Positions 7,135 through 12,707 of a DNA stretch of 12,707 nucleotides are shown here, piece by piece (within the stretch, counting starts at the first letter, position 1; the number at the start of each line of letters is the position of its first letter). The stretch is taken from assembly GCA_022511485.1 (NCBI GenBank), contig JAFLUJ010000057.1, forward strand, positions 1-12,707, written 5' to 3'. Under the pieces are notes generated by a model, which had not been told where the DNA came from, did not search any database, and saw only the letters and a program-made list of their open reading frames with translations. A program made the position numbers and the translations under genes. The stretch is from Oscillospiraceae bacterium (lineage in GTDB: Bacteria; Bacillota; Clostridia; Oscillospirales; Ruminococcaceae).

Positions 7135-8092
7135 ACGGAGTATATCCGCTTTCGGCTACTATCTGTTGACCCTCAGGTGATAATATCCAGTCAAGTAAAA
7201 CGGCGATGTTGGGATCATCATTATCCTTCCGATATACAGCATAGAACTCGCTTACTATCGGATAATCCCCGCTTCGGATATTTTCCAGAGATGGCTCATA
7301 GCCGTCAACTGCAAGCATTTTGACCCCGGAGCTGTCGGAAATATCCGATACATAGTATCTGAAAGAAAATCCGATTGCGCTGCCGTACAGACGGTTTATT
7401 TCAAACCTGCCGGCAAAGGGGACATCCCCCATAAACGCTTCCATAGCGGTCTGGCTTCCGCTTCCCTGGTTGCGCATTACCGGGATTATGTTTTCGTTAT
7501 TTCCGCCCAGCTTGTTCCAGTTTTTGTACTCTCCGGAATAAATTCCCCGTATCTGCTCTTTTGTGAGAGAGGAAACGGGATTATTTTTATTTACGATAAA
7601 TACAAAGGCTTCACGTCCTATGGGGACATATTCAAGCTCCGCTCCCACGCTTTCGGCATACTGCCTCTGCTCCTCCGACGGTGCGGCGCAGAAGATCATA
7701 TCTGCCGAACCATCTGCAACGGCTTTGTATGCTCCTATGGTATTGCTGTACTGGAGCTTGCTGACCGGGGAGAACTCTCCATCCGAAAATTCACAGCTTT
7801 CCTCCGGATAGACTGCATTAAAAAATGCGGAATACACAGGAAACAGGGCGGCAGCTCCGTCCAGAACGGGAAGCTCCCCTTCCAGAGTAAGCTCGGAGTT
7901 ATATTTTACTATTCCGGAATTTTCGTCAAAGGGCAGATACCTGTCCGTTTCAATAGACTTTGTTATCATTAGCTTGCTTGACCCGCTTTTGAATTTCTGT
8001 GCATATCCGAAATACAGGGACAGATCAAACAGTACAAACGCTCCTATCACCGCAATAAGGAGCGCTGCCTGACTTTTTGTAAGCTTCATCAT
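7127..8092 (-). CDS. PstS-like substrate-binding protein with N-terminal membrane anchor
   Basis: This 321-residue extracytoplasmic solute-binding protein belongs to the phosphate-binding (PBP_like_2) type. Residues about 9-30 form one hydrophobic helix that looks like an uncleaved anchor; there is no lipobox cysteine. Family features are visible: LPVLDGAAALFPVYSAF (about 74-90), DMIFCAAPSEEQ (131-142), FIVNKNNPVSSLTKEQIRGI (about 165-184), and the anion-binding loop RNQGSGSQTAMEAF (207-220). The ligand is probably phosphate or a similar oxyanion. No pstC, pstA or pstB is nearby, so it may act as a sensor or scavenger, or serve a transporter encoded elsewhere. The ATG at 8092 is one base after the stop of a 44-codon gene, with only a weak ribosome binding site, so translational coupling is likely. 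A second ATG (8089) follows immediately. Confidence 0.85.
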   Translation of the reverse strand: MMKLTKSQAALLIAVIGAFVLFDLSLYFGYAQKFKSGSSKLMITKSIETDRYLPFDENSGIVKYNSELTLEGELPVLDGAAALFPVYSAFFNAVYPEESCEFSDGEFSPVSKLQYSNTIGAYKAVADGSADMIFCAAPSEEQRQYAESVGAELEYVPIGREAFVFIVNKNNPVSSLTKEQIRGIYSGEYKNWNKLGGNNENIIPVMRNQGSGSQTAMEAFMGDVPFAGRFEINRLYGSAIGFSFRYYVSDISDSSGVKMLAVDGYEPSLENIRSGDYPIVSEFYAVYRKDNDDPNIAVLLDWILSPEGQQIVAESGYTPLK

Positions 8093-8093
8093 T

Positions 8094-8228
8094 TTAAGTA
8101 TTTCCGATATATGCGATTATGGAGCAGTTGTCGTAAAGATACAGGATATATCCAAGCATGGCGGCGGTGCTCAGAAATCCCAGCGTTATGACTATCGCCA
8201 TAAGGCGATTAAATTTTTTATCTTCCAT
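8094..8228 (-). CDS. 44-aa single-pass membrane protein, coupled to the PstS-like gene
   Basis: This short gene encodes MEDKKFNRLMAIVITLGFLS followed by TAAMLGYILYLYDNCSIIAY and IGNT. A basic N-terminus is followed by one hydrophobic helix (about residues 9-32). The ribosome binding site GAGGGG is 6 bases before the ATG and overlaps the stop of the gene upstream. The TAA is one base from the next start codon. Tight packing, a good ribosome binding site and a plausible membrane topology support a real gene. I do not recognise the family. It may be a partner of the tethered binding protein. Confidence 0.75.
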   Translation of the reverse strand: MEDKKFNRLMAIVITLGFLSTAAMLGYILYLYDNCSIIAYIGNT

Positions 8229-8239
8229 AATAAACCCCT

Positions 8240-8455
8240 CTACATATTCATAATCGCAAGTGAAAGTATTACGATAAGTCCTATTATCGCTAAAATAAGA
8301 AGTCCAAAAACAACAGAGGAAATTATAAGCATTATTTTAAGCTTTTTCCTGCGGTCGGTATCCTCATCGGGACATCTTATAAAAAGCACCAGACTTACAA
8401 TAAACCATATCAAGATCGCTAACGGGATTATGCCAAAAATACTGGTAATATTCAT
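8240..8455 (-). CDS. Two-helix small membrane protein, paralogue 4 of 4
   Basis: This 71-residue protein of unknown function belongs to the tandem family described here. It has a first helix with the signature LIWFIVSLVLF, a short charged loop (IRCPDEDTDRRKKLK), and a second helix ending VILSLAIMNM. AAAGGAG is 7 bases before the ATG. It lacks the extra N-terminal hydrophobic residues of copies 1 to 3, starting MNITSIFGIIPLA. It follows copy 3 by 17 bases and precedes the 44-aa gene by 11, so it is part of the mgtE operon. Confidence 0.82.
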   Translation of the reverse strand: MNITSIFGIIPLAILIWFIVSLVLFIRCPDEDTDRRKKLKIMLIISSVVFGLLILAIIGLIVILSLAIMNM

Positions 8456-8472
8456 ACTGACGCTCCTTTAGT

Positions 8473-8694
8473 TTACATATTCATAACCGCAAGCGAGAGT
8501 ATAACGATCAGTCCTATTATCGCTAAAATCATAACTCCTAAAACAGCTGATGAAATTATCAGCATAGTCTTAAGATTTTTCTTGCGGTCAGTTTTTTCAG
8601 CGGGACATTTCAGAAAAAACACCAGGCTTACTATAAACCATATTAAAGCCACTGTCGGCATATCAAATATGAGAAAATATAAGAATATCTCCAT
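8473..8694 (-). CDS. Two-helix small membrane protein, paralogue 3 of 4
   Basis: This copy contains VALIWFIVSLVFFLKCPAEK, then TDRKKNLKTMLIISS, and ends VILSLAVMNM. Function is unknown. I place the start at ATG 8694 (73 residues, MEIFLYFLIFDMP) because this aligns with the start of copy 2 (MLIQILLYFLMFDTP). The in-frame ATG at 8718 lies inside the AAAGGAG that corresponds to the ribosome binding site of copy 2. The AAAGGAG is 14 bases from ATG 8694, which is long, so translation may be weak or begin elsewhere. DNA in the central region is very close to copy 2, suggesting recent duplication. Confidence 0.75.
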   Translation of the reverse strand: MEIFLYFLIFDMPTVALIWFIVSLVFFLKCPAEKTDRKKNLKTMLIISSAVLGVMILAIIGLIVILSLAVMNM

Positions 8695-8729
8695 CAGAAA
8701 TATTAAAGCTCCTTTCATTCATAAGCATA

Positions 8730-8945
8730 TTACCAAAAATTAAAATACACTAATACGCCGCAAGCTCCAAGCGTCATTACTACAAAAACCACCGATGAAA
8801 TTTTCAGCATAGTCTTAAGATTCTTCTTACGGTCAGTTTTCTCAGCAGGACATCTCAGGAAAAGCACCAGACTTACTATAAACCATATTAAAGCCACTGC
8901 CGGAGTATCAAACATTAGAAAATATAAAAGTATCTGTATCAGCAT
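8730..8945 (-). CDS. Two-helix small membrane protein, paralogue 2 of 4
   Basis: This 71-residue copy begins MLIQILLYFLMFDTPAVALI, has the conserved WFIVSLVLFLRCPAEKTDRK loop and a diverged second helix ending VLVYFNFW instead of the LAVMNM ending of the others. The ATG at 8945 is chosen over one at 9032 because AAAGGA is 8 bases upstream and the longer version would overlap the previous gene by 70 bases. It lies 17 bases after copy 1. The changed C-terminus may mark a distinct role or the start of decay. Confidence 0.8.
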   Translation of the reverse strand: MLIQILLYFLMFDTPAVALIWFIVSLVLFLRCPAEKTDRKKNLKTMLKISSVVFVVMTLGACGVLVYFNFW

Positions 8946-8962
8946 ACTGATGATCCTTTCAT

Positions 8963-9226
8963 TTACATATTCATCACTGCAAGAGAAAGTATCACCACAA
9001 GTGCAATTACCGCAAGAAGCATTATCCCGCATATAGTCCCTGAAATTATCATACTTCTTTTAAACCTTTTTCTTGCGTAATCATTTTCCTTTGGACACCT
9101 TAAAAAGTTTACCAGACTTACTATAAACCATATTAAGATAGCTATTGGCAGCCAGAAGATACATATAAAGAAAAGTACATTTGAAAGTATCTCCATAAAT
9201 TTTACAAAAATATCACCAAATGACAT
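8963..9226 (-). CDS. Two-helix small membrane protein, paralogue 1 of 4
   Basis: This 87-residue protein is the first and most divergent member of the tandem family. It has an N-terminal hydrophobic extension (MSFGDIFVKFMEILSNVLFF), then LIWFIVSLVNFLRCPKENDY, a strongly basic loop (ARKRFKRSM) and a last helix ending VVILSLAVMNM. Two main membrane helices with a positively charged connecting loop are expected. GAGG lies 7 bases before the ATG. It begins 10 bases after the mgtE stop, so co-transcription is very likely. The family is unknown to me. Position suggests a part in cation transport or membrane stress, but nothing in the sequence proves it. Confidence 0.82.
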   Translation of the reverse strand: MSFGDIFVKFMEILSNVLFFICIFWLPIAILIWFIVSLVNFLRCPKENDYARKRFKRSMIISGTICGIMLLAVIALVVILSLAVMNM

Positions 9227-9236
9227 AAACCGTCCT

Positions 9237-10670
9237 CTATTCCAGATGCAGGATATTAAGCAGGAGTATCCAGCTCATGCCATAGTAGGTCACTACCGCC
9301 ACAAGGTCGTTTATGGTAGTTATCAGCGGACCGGAGGCAACTGCCGGGTCTATCTTTATCCTTTTGAAAAAGATCGGGATAAGAGTTCCCACTGCGCTGG
9401 AAATAAGCATTGCCATCACAAGGGACACTCCTATACAAGCGGACACTGCATAGGCAAACATAGGAGGCTTGTGCTTGAACAGCATGATATACAGTCCCAC
9501 AAAAATAAATGAGATCACACAAAGAAGCAGTCCGTTGCAAAGTCCCACACGCATTTCCTTTGTGACAAGATGTCCCTTTTGCCTGAATGTGAGATTTTCG
9601 TCCATGAGCACCCTGATCGTGACCGCAAGGGACTGAGTTCCGACATTACCTGCCATATCAAGTATCAGCGACTGGAACGCCATAATAAGAGTAAGCTGGG
9701 ATACCACCTTTTCAAAAGCTCCCACCACGCCGGATACAAGCATACCCAGTGCAAGAAGCACCAGAAGCCATGGCAGACGCTTTTTCATGCTTTGGAGAAC
9801 AGGCTCATTAAGATCTTCCTCAGCGGTAAGACCCGCAAGCTTTGCATAGTCCTCGCCCATTTCGTCGTCCACAACTTCAATAATGCTCTGGGAAGTAATT
9901 ACTCCCAGCAGCTTATTGGAATTGTCGAGGACAGGTATGGAGCTTTCGGAATAATCTTTCAGCTTTTCGATACACTCGTCTATAGTCTCGCTTGCATAAA
10001 CATAAGGGAAGGATGTAACTATCAGACTTTCAAGGGAAGCCGTACTTCTTGCGATAATAAGCTCTTTCAGGTCAACAGCTCCGTAGAATTCATCATTTTC
10101 ATCCACCACAAAAAGTGTGGAAATATTGTCATTTTCCTCTGCCTGTCTTACAAGCTCGTCCATAGCCTGCTTGATTGTAAGGTTTTCCCTGATAATGATG
10201 CAGTTTGTGGTCATCTTACTGCCTATCTCGTCATCATCAAAGGAGGCGATCATTCTGATCTCCTGCTGTATCTCCGGCTTGATGGCGTCGATTATCAGGG
10301 CTCTTTTGTCCTTTTCTATCTCCCGGAGTACATTTGCGGCGGTATCCGTTTCAAGCTCGGACACCACTGCTGCGGCTTTGCGGATATCCATTTCGTTCAG
10401 ATAAGAGCCGACCTTATCCTCATCGATATACTCAAAAATTTCCGCCAGCATTTCCGCATTGCACACACGGTAAAACTTGCTCCTCTCCTGTGCAGAAAGG
10501 ATCTCAATGACCTGAGCAATATCGTTTCCATGATAATCCTCAAGCTTCGTCAGCATTGTTTTCGGGGAATCGTTTCCCCTGAGTATGTCTGTTATCTCCT
10601 GTCCGTAATCGGGCTTGACTATGGCAGTCTCCTCCGATACGACGATTTTCTCCTGATTTGTGTTTTCCAT
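9237..10670 (-). CDS. mgtE: MgtE magnesium transporter/channel
   Basis: MgtE is a homodimeric inner-membrane magnesium channel gated by its own cytoplasmic magnesium-sensing domain. The 477-residue product is of normal length. An N-terminal superhelical domain covers about 20-140, a CBS-domain pair about 145-275 (MTTNCIIIRENLTIKQAMDE; SFPYVYASETIDECIEKL), and the plug region follows. Five membrane helices occupy about 295-475. Family signatures are DMAGNVGTQSLAVTIRVL in the pore region and IDPAVASGPLITTINDLVAV, which contains the conserved pore-helix aspartate. GGAGG is 7 bases before the ATG. It is the first large gene of an operon that continues with four small membrane proteins, a 44-aa protein and a PstS-like protein. 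It has a long leader with attenuator-like features, so expression is probably controlled within the leader. Confidence 0.96.
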   Translation of the reverse strand: MENTNQEKIVVSEETAIVKPDYGQEITDILRGNDSPKTMLTKLEDYHGNDIAQVIEILSAQERSKFYRVCNAEMLAEIFEYIDEDKVGSYLNEMDIRKAAAVVSELETDTAANVLREIEKDKRALIIDAIKPEIQQEIRMIASFDDDEIGSKMTTNCIIIRENLTIKQAMDELVRQAEENDNISTLFVVDENDEFYGAVDLKELIIARSTASLESLIVTSFPYVYASETIDECIEKLKDYSESSIPVLDNSNKLLGVITSQSIIEVVDDEMGEDYAKLAGLTAEEDLNEPVLQSMKKRLPWLLVLLALGMLVSGVVGAFEKVVSQLTLIMAFQSLILDMAGNVGTQSLAVTIRVLMDENLTFRQKGHLVTKEMRVGLCNGLLLCVISFIFVGLYIMLFKHKPPMFAYAVSACIGVSLVMAMLISSAVGTLIPIFFKRIKIDPAVASGPLITTINDLVAVVTYYGMSWILLLNILHLE

Positions 10671-10749
10671 TGTAATACCTCCATTTCTAACAGATCGTGC
10701 CGGACTTTGGTATCAGCACGGTCAAAATATCAGACAATGGGGCAGGGGG

Positions 10750-10788
10750 AAAAATAAAACACCTGTACATGATAGGTCACACACAGGC
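10750..10788 (-). terminator. Terminator-like hairpin in the mgtE leader
   Basis: On the minus strand GCCTGT (10788-10783) pairs with ACAGGT (10766-10761), with one G-U pair, and is followed by GTTTTATTTTT. The stem is short with a 16-base loop, so it may be weak. Its position 80 bases before mgtE suits conditional termination. Confidence 0.5.
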
Positions 10789-10855
10789 AAAAAGATATAT
10801 TTATTTAAAAATGAACAAGACAGAGACACTTTGCCCTGTAACTGCCACATAGGAA

Positions 10856-10972
10856 TTACCGGTGCAGTGCTATAAGCGACTGACCGAACAAGCCAAAGCT
10901 ACCCCTTTGTTCGTATTTAAAAATATATCCGCACGATCGCCCGCCTGACCCGTAACTGTCGCCGCTTGTCAC
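10856..10972 (-). CDS. 38-aa leader ORF upstream of mgtE
   Basis: A GTG at 10972 is preceded by a perfect GGAGG at 8 bases. The encoded peptide is MTSGDSYGSGGRSCGYIFKY followed by EQRGSFGLFGQSLIALHR, with a Gly/Ser-rich first half and a basic end. There is no signal peptide or clear membrane helix. It lies about 28 bases after the predicted transcription start, and its stop codon is 16 bases before the antiterminator segment of the leader. Ribosomes on this ORF would block the hairpin at 10885-10913 and the long-range pairing with 10794-10818. A regulatory leader peptide, by analogy with mgtL/mgtM-type control of magnesium genes, is therefore more likely than an independent protein. I do not recognise the peptide. 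Confidence 0.6.
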   Translation of the reverse strand: MTSGDSYGSGGRSCGYIFKYEQRGSFGLFGQSLIALHR

Positions 10973-10995
10973 CTTGTTCACCTCCAGGATTCATG

Positions 10996-11028
10996 TTTAG
11001 TATATTTATTATATCATGATTTACTAAA
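10996..11028. promoter_or_regulatory. Inverted repeat around the -10 box of the mgtE promoter
   Basis: TTTAGTA (10996-11002) and TACTAAA (11022-11028) are perfect 7-bp arms separated by 19 bases, spanning the -10 box and transcription start. This placement is typical of a repressor operator. No adjacent regulator gene is present, and the AT-rich context raises the chance of coincidence. Confidence 0.35.
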
Positions 11029-11036
11029 GCTGTCAA
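11008..11036 (-). promoter_or_regulatory. Consensus sigma-A promoter of the mgtE operon
   Basis: On the minus strand TTGACA (11031-11036) and TATAAT (11008-11013), both perfect, are 17 bases apart. Such a strong core promoter ahead of a long leader fits control after initiation rather than at initiation. Confidence 0.92.
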
Positions 11037-11116
11037 CAAATTTTTAAAGCCTCATAAGTTAATTTTTATGATTTTCTTTCCATAGATTACAATATGGTTA
11101 CAATTTGGAACGGCTA

Positions 11117-11145
11117 TTGAAAATACACAGATAAAATGATATTAT
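11117..11145 (+). promoter_or_regulatory. Sigma-A promoter of the BspA-like gene pair
   Basis: TTGAAA (11117-11122) and TATTAT (11140-11145) are 17 bases apart. Transcription near 11152 would give a leader of about 25 bases carrying the GGGGG ribosome binding site. The stretch 11037-11116 between this promoter and that of mgtE is AT-rich and shows nothing else. Confidence 0.72.
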
Positions 11146-11176
11146 TATCTTAATACATACTACGGGGGAATACTAA

Positions 11177-12244
11177 ATGAGGAAAATATATCTCACAGCA
11201 GCGGCAATATTCACAGCATTATCAATAATTGCAAACGGACTATTTTCTCTCCGGGTCAGTGCAGTCGATATCGAAAGCGGATACTGCGGCGAAGACCTTG
11301 TCTGGAGCTTTTCCATTGACACTCTGACCATCACAGGCACGGGAGAAATGGAGGACTACAAATACGATGAACACGCTCCATGGTATGAATACAGAGAATC
11401 AATTACAAAGATCGACCTTGACGAGGGTATCACCCATATCGGAAACTATGCGTTCCATAAATGCTTCAGGTTCAGCACAATAAGGATACCGGACAGCGTA
11501 AAGTCTATAGGAGACGGCGCTTTTTTCAACAGTGGTTTTCTTCAGTATATCGAATTTCCGGATAGTCTGGAGCATATCGGAGTTTATGCCTTTGCAGATT
11601 GCTATTTCCTTAAAGAGATCAGTATTCCGAAAGGTGTTAAAGAGATCGACCAGGGTACGTTCGATGACTGCTGGAGGTTAAAAACAGTGACCATACCTGA
11701 CGGTGTGATATCCATAGGATACTGGGCTTTTGATAACTGCAAAGCTCTTGAAAGCATAGACATCCCTGCAAGCGTAAAAACTATCGGAATGGGTGCATTT
11801 ACAAACTGTCCCGTGCTCAGATCGGCAGCAATACCTGAAGGTGTGGAAGAGATCCTCGATTATACCTTTGAAAACTGTTCTGCTCTTGAGTCAGTGATCA
11901 TACCTGACAGTGTCAAAGCGATCCGTTTAGCCGCGTTTGAAGATTGTCAGTCCCTTGAAACGGTGATAGTTCCTGAAAATGTTGAAGCTATTGCCTTATT
12001 TGCATTTCAAAACTGCAAAAACGCAGTGATATACTATCCGTCCTCTGCTGAGGTCAACGAAAGAAGCTTTGAAAATACAAAAGCTGCCGTAAAATATGAA
12101 GTCAGGAACGGCAAGGCTTACATTACGGAAATAACTGGAGACACCGACCGCATTGTTTTCCCGAAAAAAATATCCGGACATGAGGTCGTTTACGAGGACG
12201 TTTCCTCCGGAGCAGGGATCTACGGATACTGTGAAATTATTTAA
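11177..12244 (+). CDS. Secreted BspA-like leucine-rich-repeat protein (LRR_5)
   Basis: This 355-residue exported protein belongs to the BspA/TpLRR type, which usually mediates adhesion or protein-protein contacts at the cell surface. A signal peptide covers about 1-29 (MRKIYLTAAAIFTALSIIAN, cleavage near VSA). A family lead-in domain follows (SGYCGEDLVWSFSIDTLTIT then GTGEMEDY). From about residue 78 to 300 there are roughly nine 23-residue repeats of the form IPDSVKSIGDGAF followed by xNCxxLxx. A short beta-rich C-terminal region follows. No dockerin, sortase signal or membrane anchor is seen, so it may be released or held non-covalently. GGGGG lies 7 bases before the ATG. A paralogue starts 14 bases after its stop, so the two are probably co-transcribed. 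Confidence 0.92.
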   Translation: MRKIYLTAAAIFTALSIIANGLFSLRVSAVDIESGYCGEDLVWSFSIDTLTITGTGEMEDYKYDEHAPWYEYRESITKIDLDEGITHIGNYAFHKCFRFSTIRIPDSVKSIGDGAFFNSGFLQYIEFPDSLEHIGVYAFADCYFLKEISIPKGVKEIDQGTFDDCWRLKTVTIPDGVISIGYWAFDNCKALESIDIPASVKTIGMGAFTNCPVLRSAAIPEGVEEILDYTFENCSALESVIIPDSVKAIRLAAFEDCQSLETVIVPENVEAIALFAFQNCKNAVIYYPSSAEVNERSFENTKAAVKYEVRNGKAYITEITGDTDRIVFPKKISGHEVVYEDVSSGAGIYGYCEII

Positions 12245-12258
12245 AGGAGTAAGGAGCA

Positions 12259-12707
12259 ATGCGGAAAATATGCATTTCAGCAACAGCGATACTTACAGCA
12301 CTGTCAATAATGACAAACGGACTGTTATCTCTCCGGGTCAGCGCAGATGAGATCAAAAGCGGATACTGCGGTGAAGACCTTGTCTGGAGCTTTTCCGGTG
12401 ACACACTTACTATCAGCGGTACGGGAGATATGACGGATTATTCATGGAGACTTGCTGATAAAGCTCCCTGGTATGGGAAAGAAATGGCAGTAAAAAAAGT
12501 TGTCATTGATTACGGTGTTACATCTATCGGAGATTACGCATTCGAGGATTCCGTTTGGGACTCAACACTTGAATCAGTAATAATTCCGGACAGTGTTGAA
12601 AGAATTGGCATAAGTGCATTTGAAGAATGTACAAAGCTTGAAGAAATAATTATTCCTGAAGGTGTCAAAACTATTGATGATACTGCTTTTTTGCGATGTA
12701 CGGGGCT
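12259..12707 (+). CDS. Second BspA-like leucine-rich-repeat protein, 3' end cut by window edge
   Basis: The first 149 codons of a paralogue of the gene just upstream are visible. It starts MRKICISATAILTALSIMTN (signal peptide), then has the same lead-in SGYCGEDLVWSFSGDTLTIS and GTGDMTDY. LRR_5 repeats begin near residue 82 (VVIDYGVTSIGDYAF) and continue with VIIPDSVERIGISAFEECTK and IIIPEGVKTIDDTAF. Two GGAG motifs precede the ATG; the one at 12246-12249 is 9 bases away and overlaps the region just after the previous stop. The DNA of the signal-peptide and lead-in regions is very close to the upstream copy, which shows tandem duplication, while the repeats have drifted apart. Confidence 0.92.
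   Translation, partial: MRKICISATAILTALSIMTNGLLSLRVSADEIKSGYCGEDLVWSFSGDTLTISGTGDMTDYSWRLADKAPWYGKEMAVKKVVIDYGVTSIGDYAFEDSVWDSTLESVIIPDSVERIGISAFEECTKLEEIIIPEGVKTIDDTAFLRCTG

Larger units (their letters stand above)
10671..11001 (-). ncRNA. Structured 5' leader of mgtE with attenuator architecture
   Basis: The predicted transcript starts near 11001 and runs about 330 bases before mgtE. In order it holds a 38-codon ORF (10972-10856), a hairpin inside that ORF (CGAACAA/TTGTTCG, 10885-10913), a segment ACAGGGCAAA (10839-10830), and a terminator-like hairpin (10788-10761) with a T-rich tail. ACAGGGCAAA can pair with the 5' arm of the terminator (TTTGCCTGT, 10791-10783) with a single G bulge, so it is a natural antiterminator. 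A longer pairing joins 10907-10929 in the ORF with 10794-10818, enclosing the antiterminator segment. A further CGTGC/GCACG hairpin (10696-10720) precedes the ribosome binding site. I looked for the M-box (ykoK) magnesium riboswitch consensus and did not find it. Confidence 0.6.

Noticed and set aside
8090..8092. Shared N-terminal MKLTK in the permease and the PstS-like protein
   Set aside because: The similarity ends after about six residues and the folds are unrelated, so it is a coincidence.
9570..10757. Long plus-strand open frame of 395 codons opposite mgtE
   Set aside because: The minus strand encodes an unmistakable full-length MgtE. The plus-strand translation has no domain, no ribosome binding site and a composition expected of an antisense shadow.
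10671..11001. M-box (ykoK) magnesium riboswitch in the mgtE leader
   Set aside because: The characteristic segments of the M-box aptamer were not found by eye; a covariance-model search would settle it.

Overview
The window looks like chromosomal DNA of a gut or rumen Ruminococcus-type Clostridia (Oscillospiraceae). The evidence is a SpoIIID sporulation regulator, a secreted protein with a C-terminal type I dockerin, a membrane-anchored protein with a cohesin-like domain, tandem BspA-type leucine-rich-repeat proteins, moderate GC content, and Firmicutes-style ribosome binding sites and sigma-A promoters. No mobile element, CRISPR array, tRNA or rRNA was seen.

Layout. (1) Bases 1-3003, minus strand: a sugar-use operon with a cytoplasmic family 2 glycoside hydrolase followed, one base after its stop, by a GPH-type sugar permease that runs off the left edge. 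Upstream lies a 150-base block of consecutive hairpins, including a perfect 16-bp palindrome, and then a terminator. (2) 3361-3636, minus: spoIIID, probably with a TTG start and a sigma-E-like promoter. (3) 3773-6952: a divergent pair, a dockerin-bearing secreted protein (minus) and a cohesin-like, C-terminally membrane-anchored protein (plus), each with a clear sigma-A promoter in the shared 336-base gap. (4) 10972-7127, minus: a probable single operon. It has a consensus promoter, a roughly 330-base structured leader with a 38-codon ORF and a terminator/antiterminator arrangement, then mgtE (magnesium transporter/channel), four tandem paralogous two-helix membrane proteins, a 44-aa single-helix protein, and a membrane-tethered PstS-like binding protein. 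(5) 11177-12707, plus: two tandem BspA-like secreted LRR proteins, the second cut off by the window end.

How the genes work together. The first operon would import and cleave a beta-linked sugar. The dockerin/cohesin pair could be a small surface-assembly module, but no partner specificity is visible. The mgtE operon is the most unusual part: an attenuation-like leader with its own short ORF controls a magnesium transporter joined to a family of small membrane proteins of unknown function and an orphan phosphate-type binding protein without pstCAB. These functional links are inferences from gene order.
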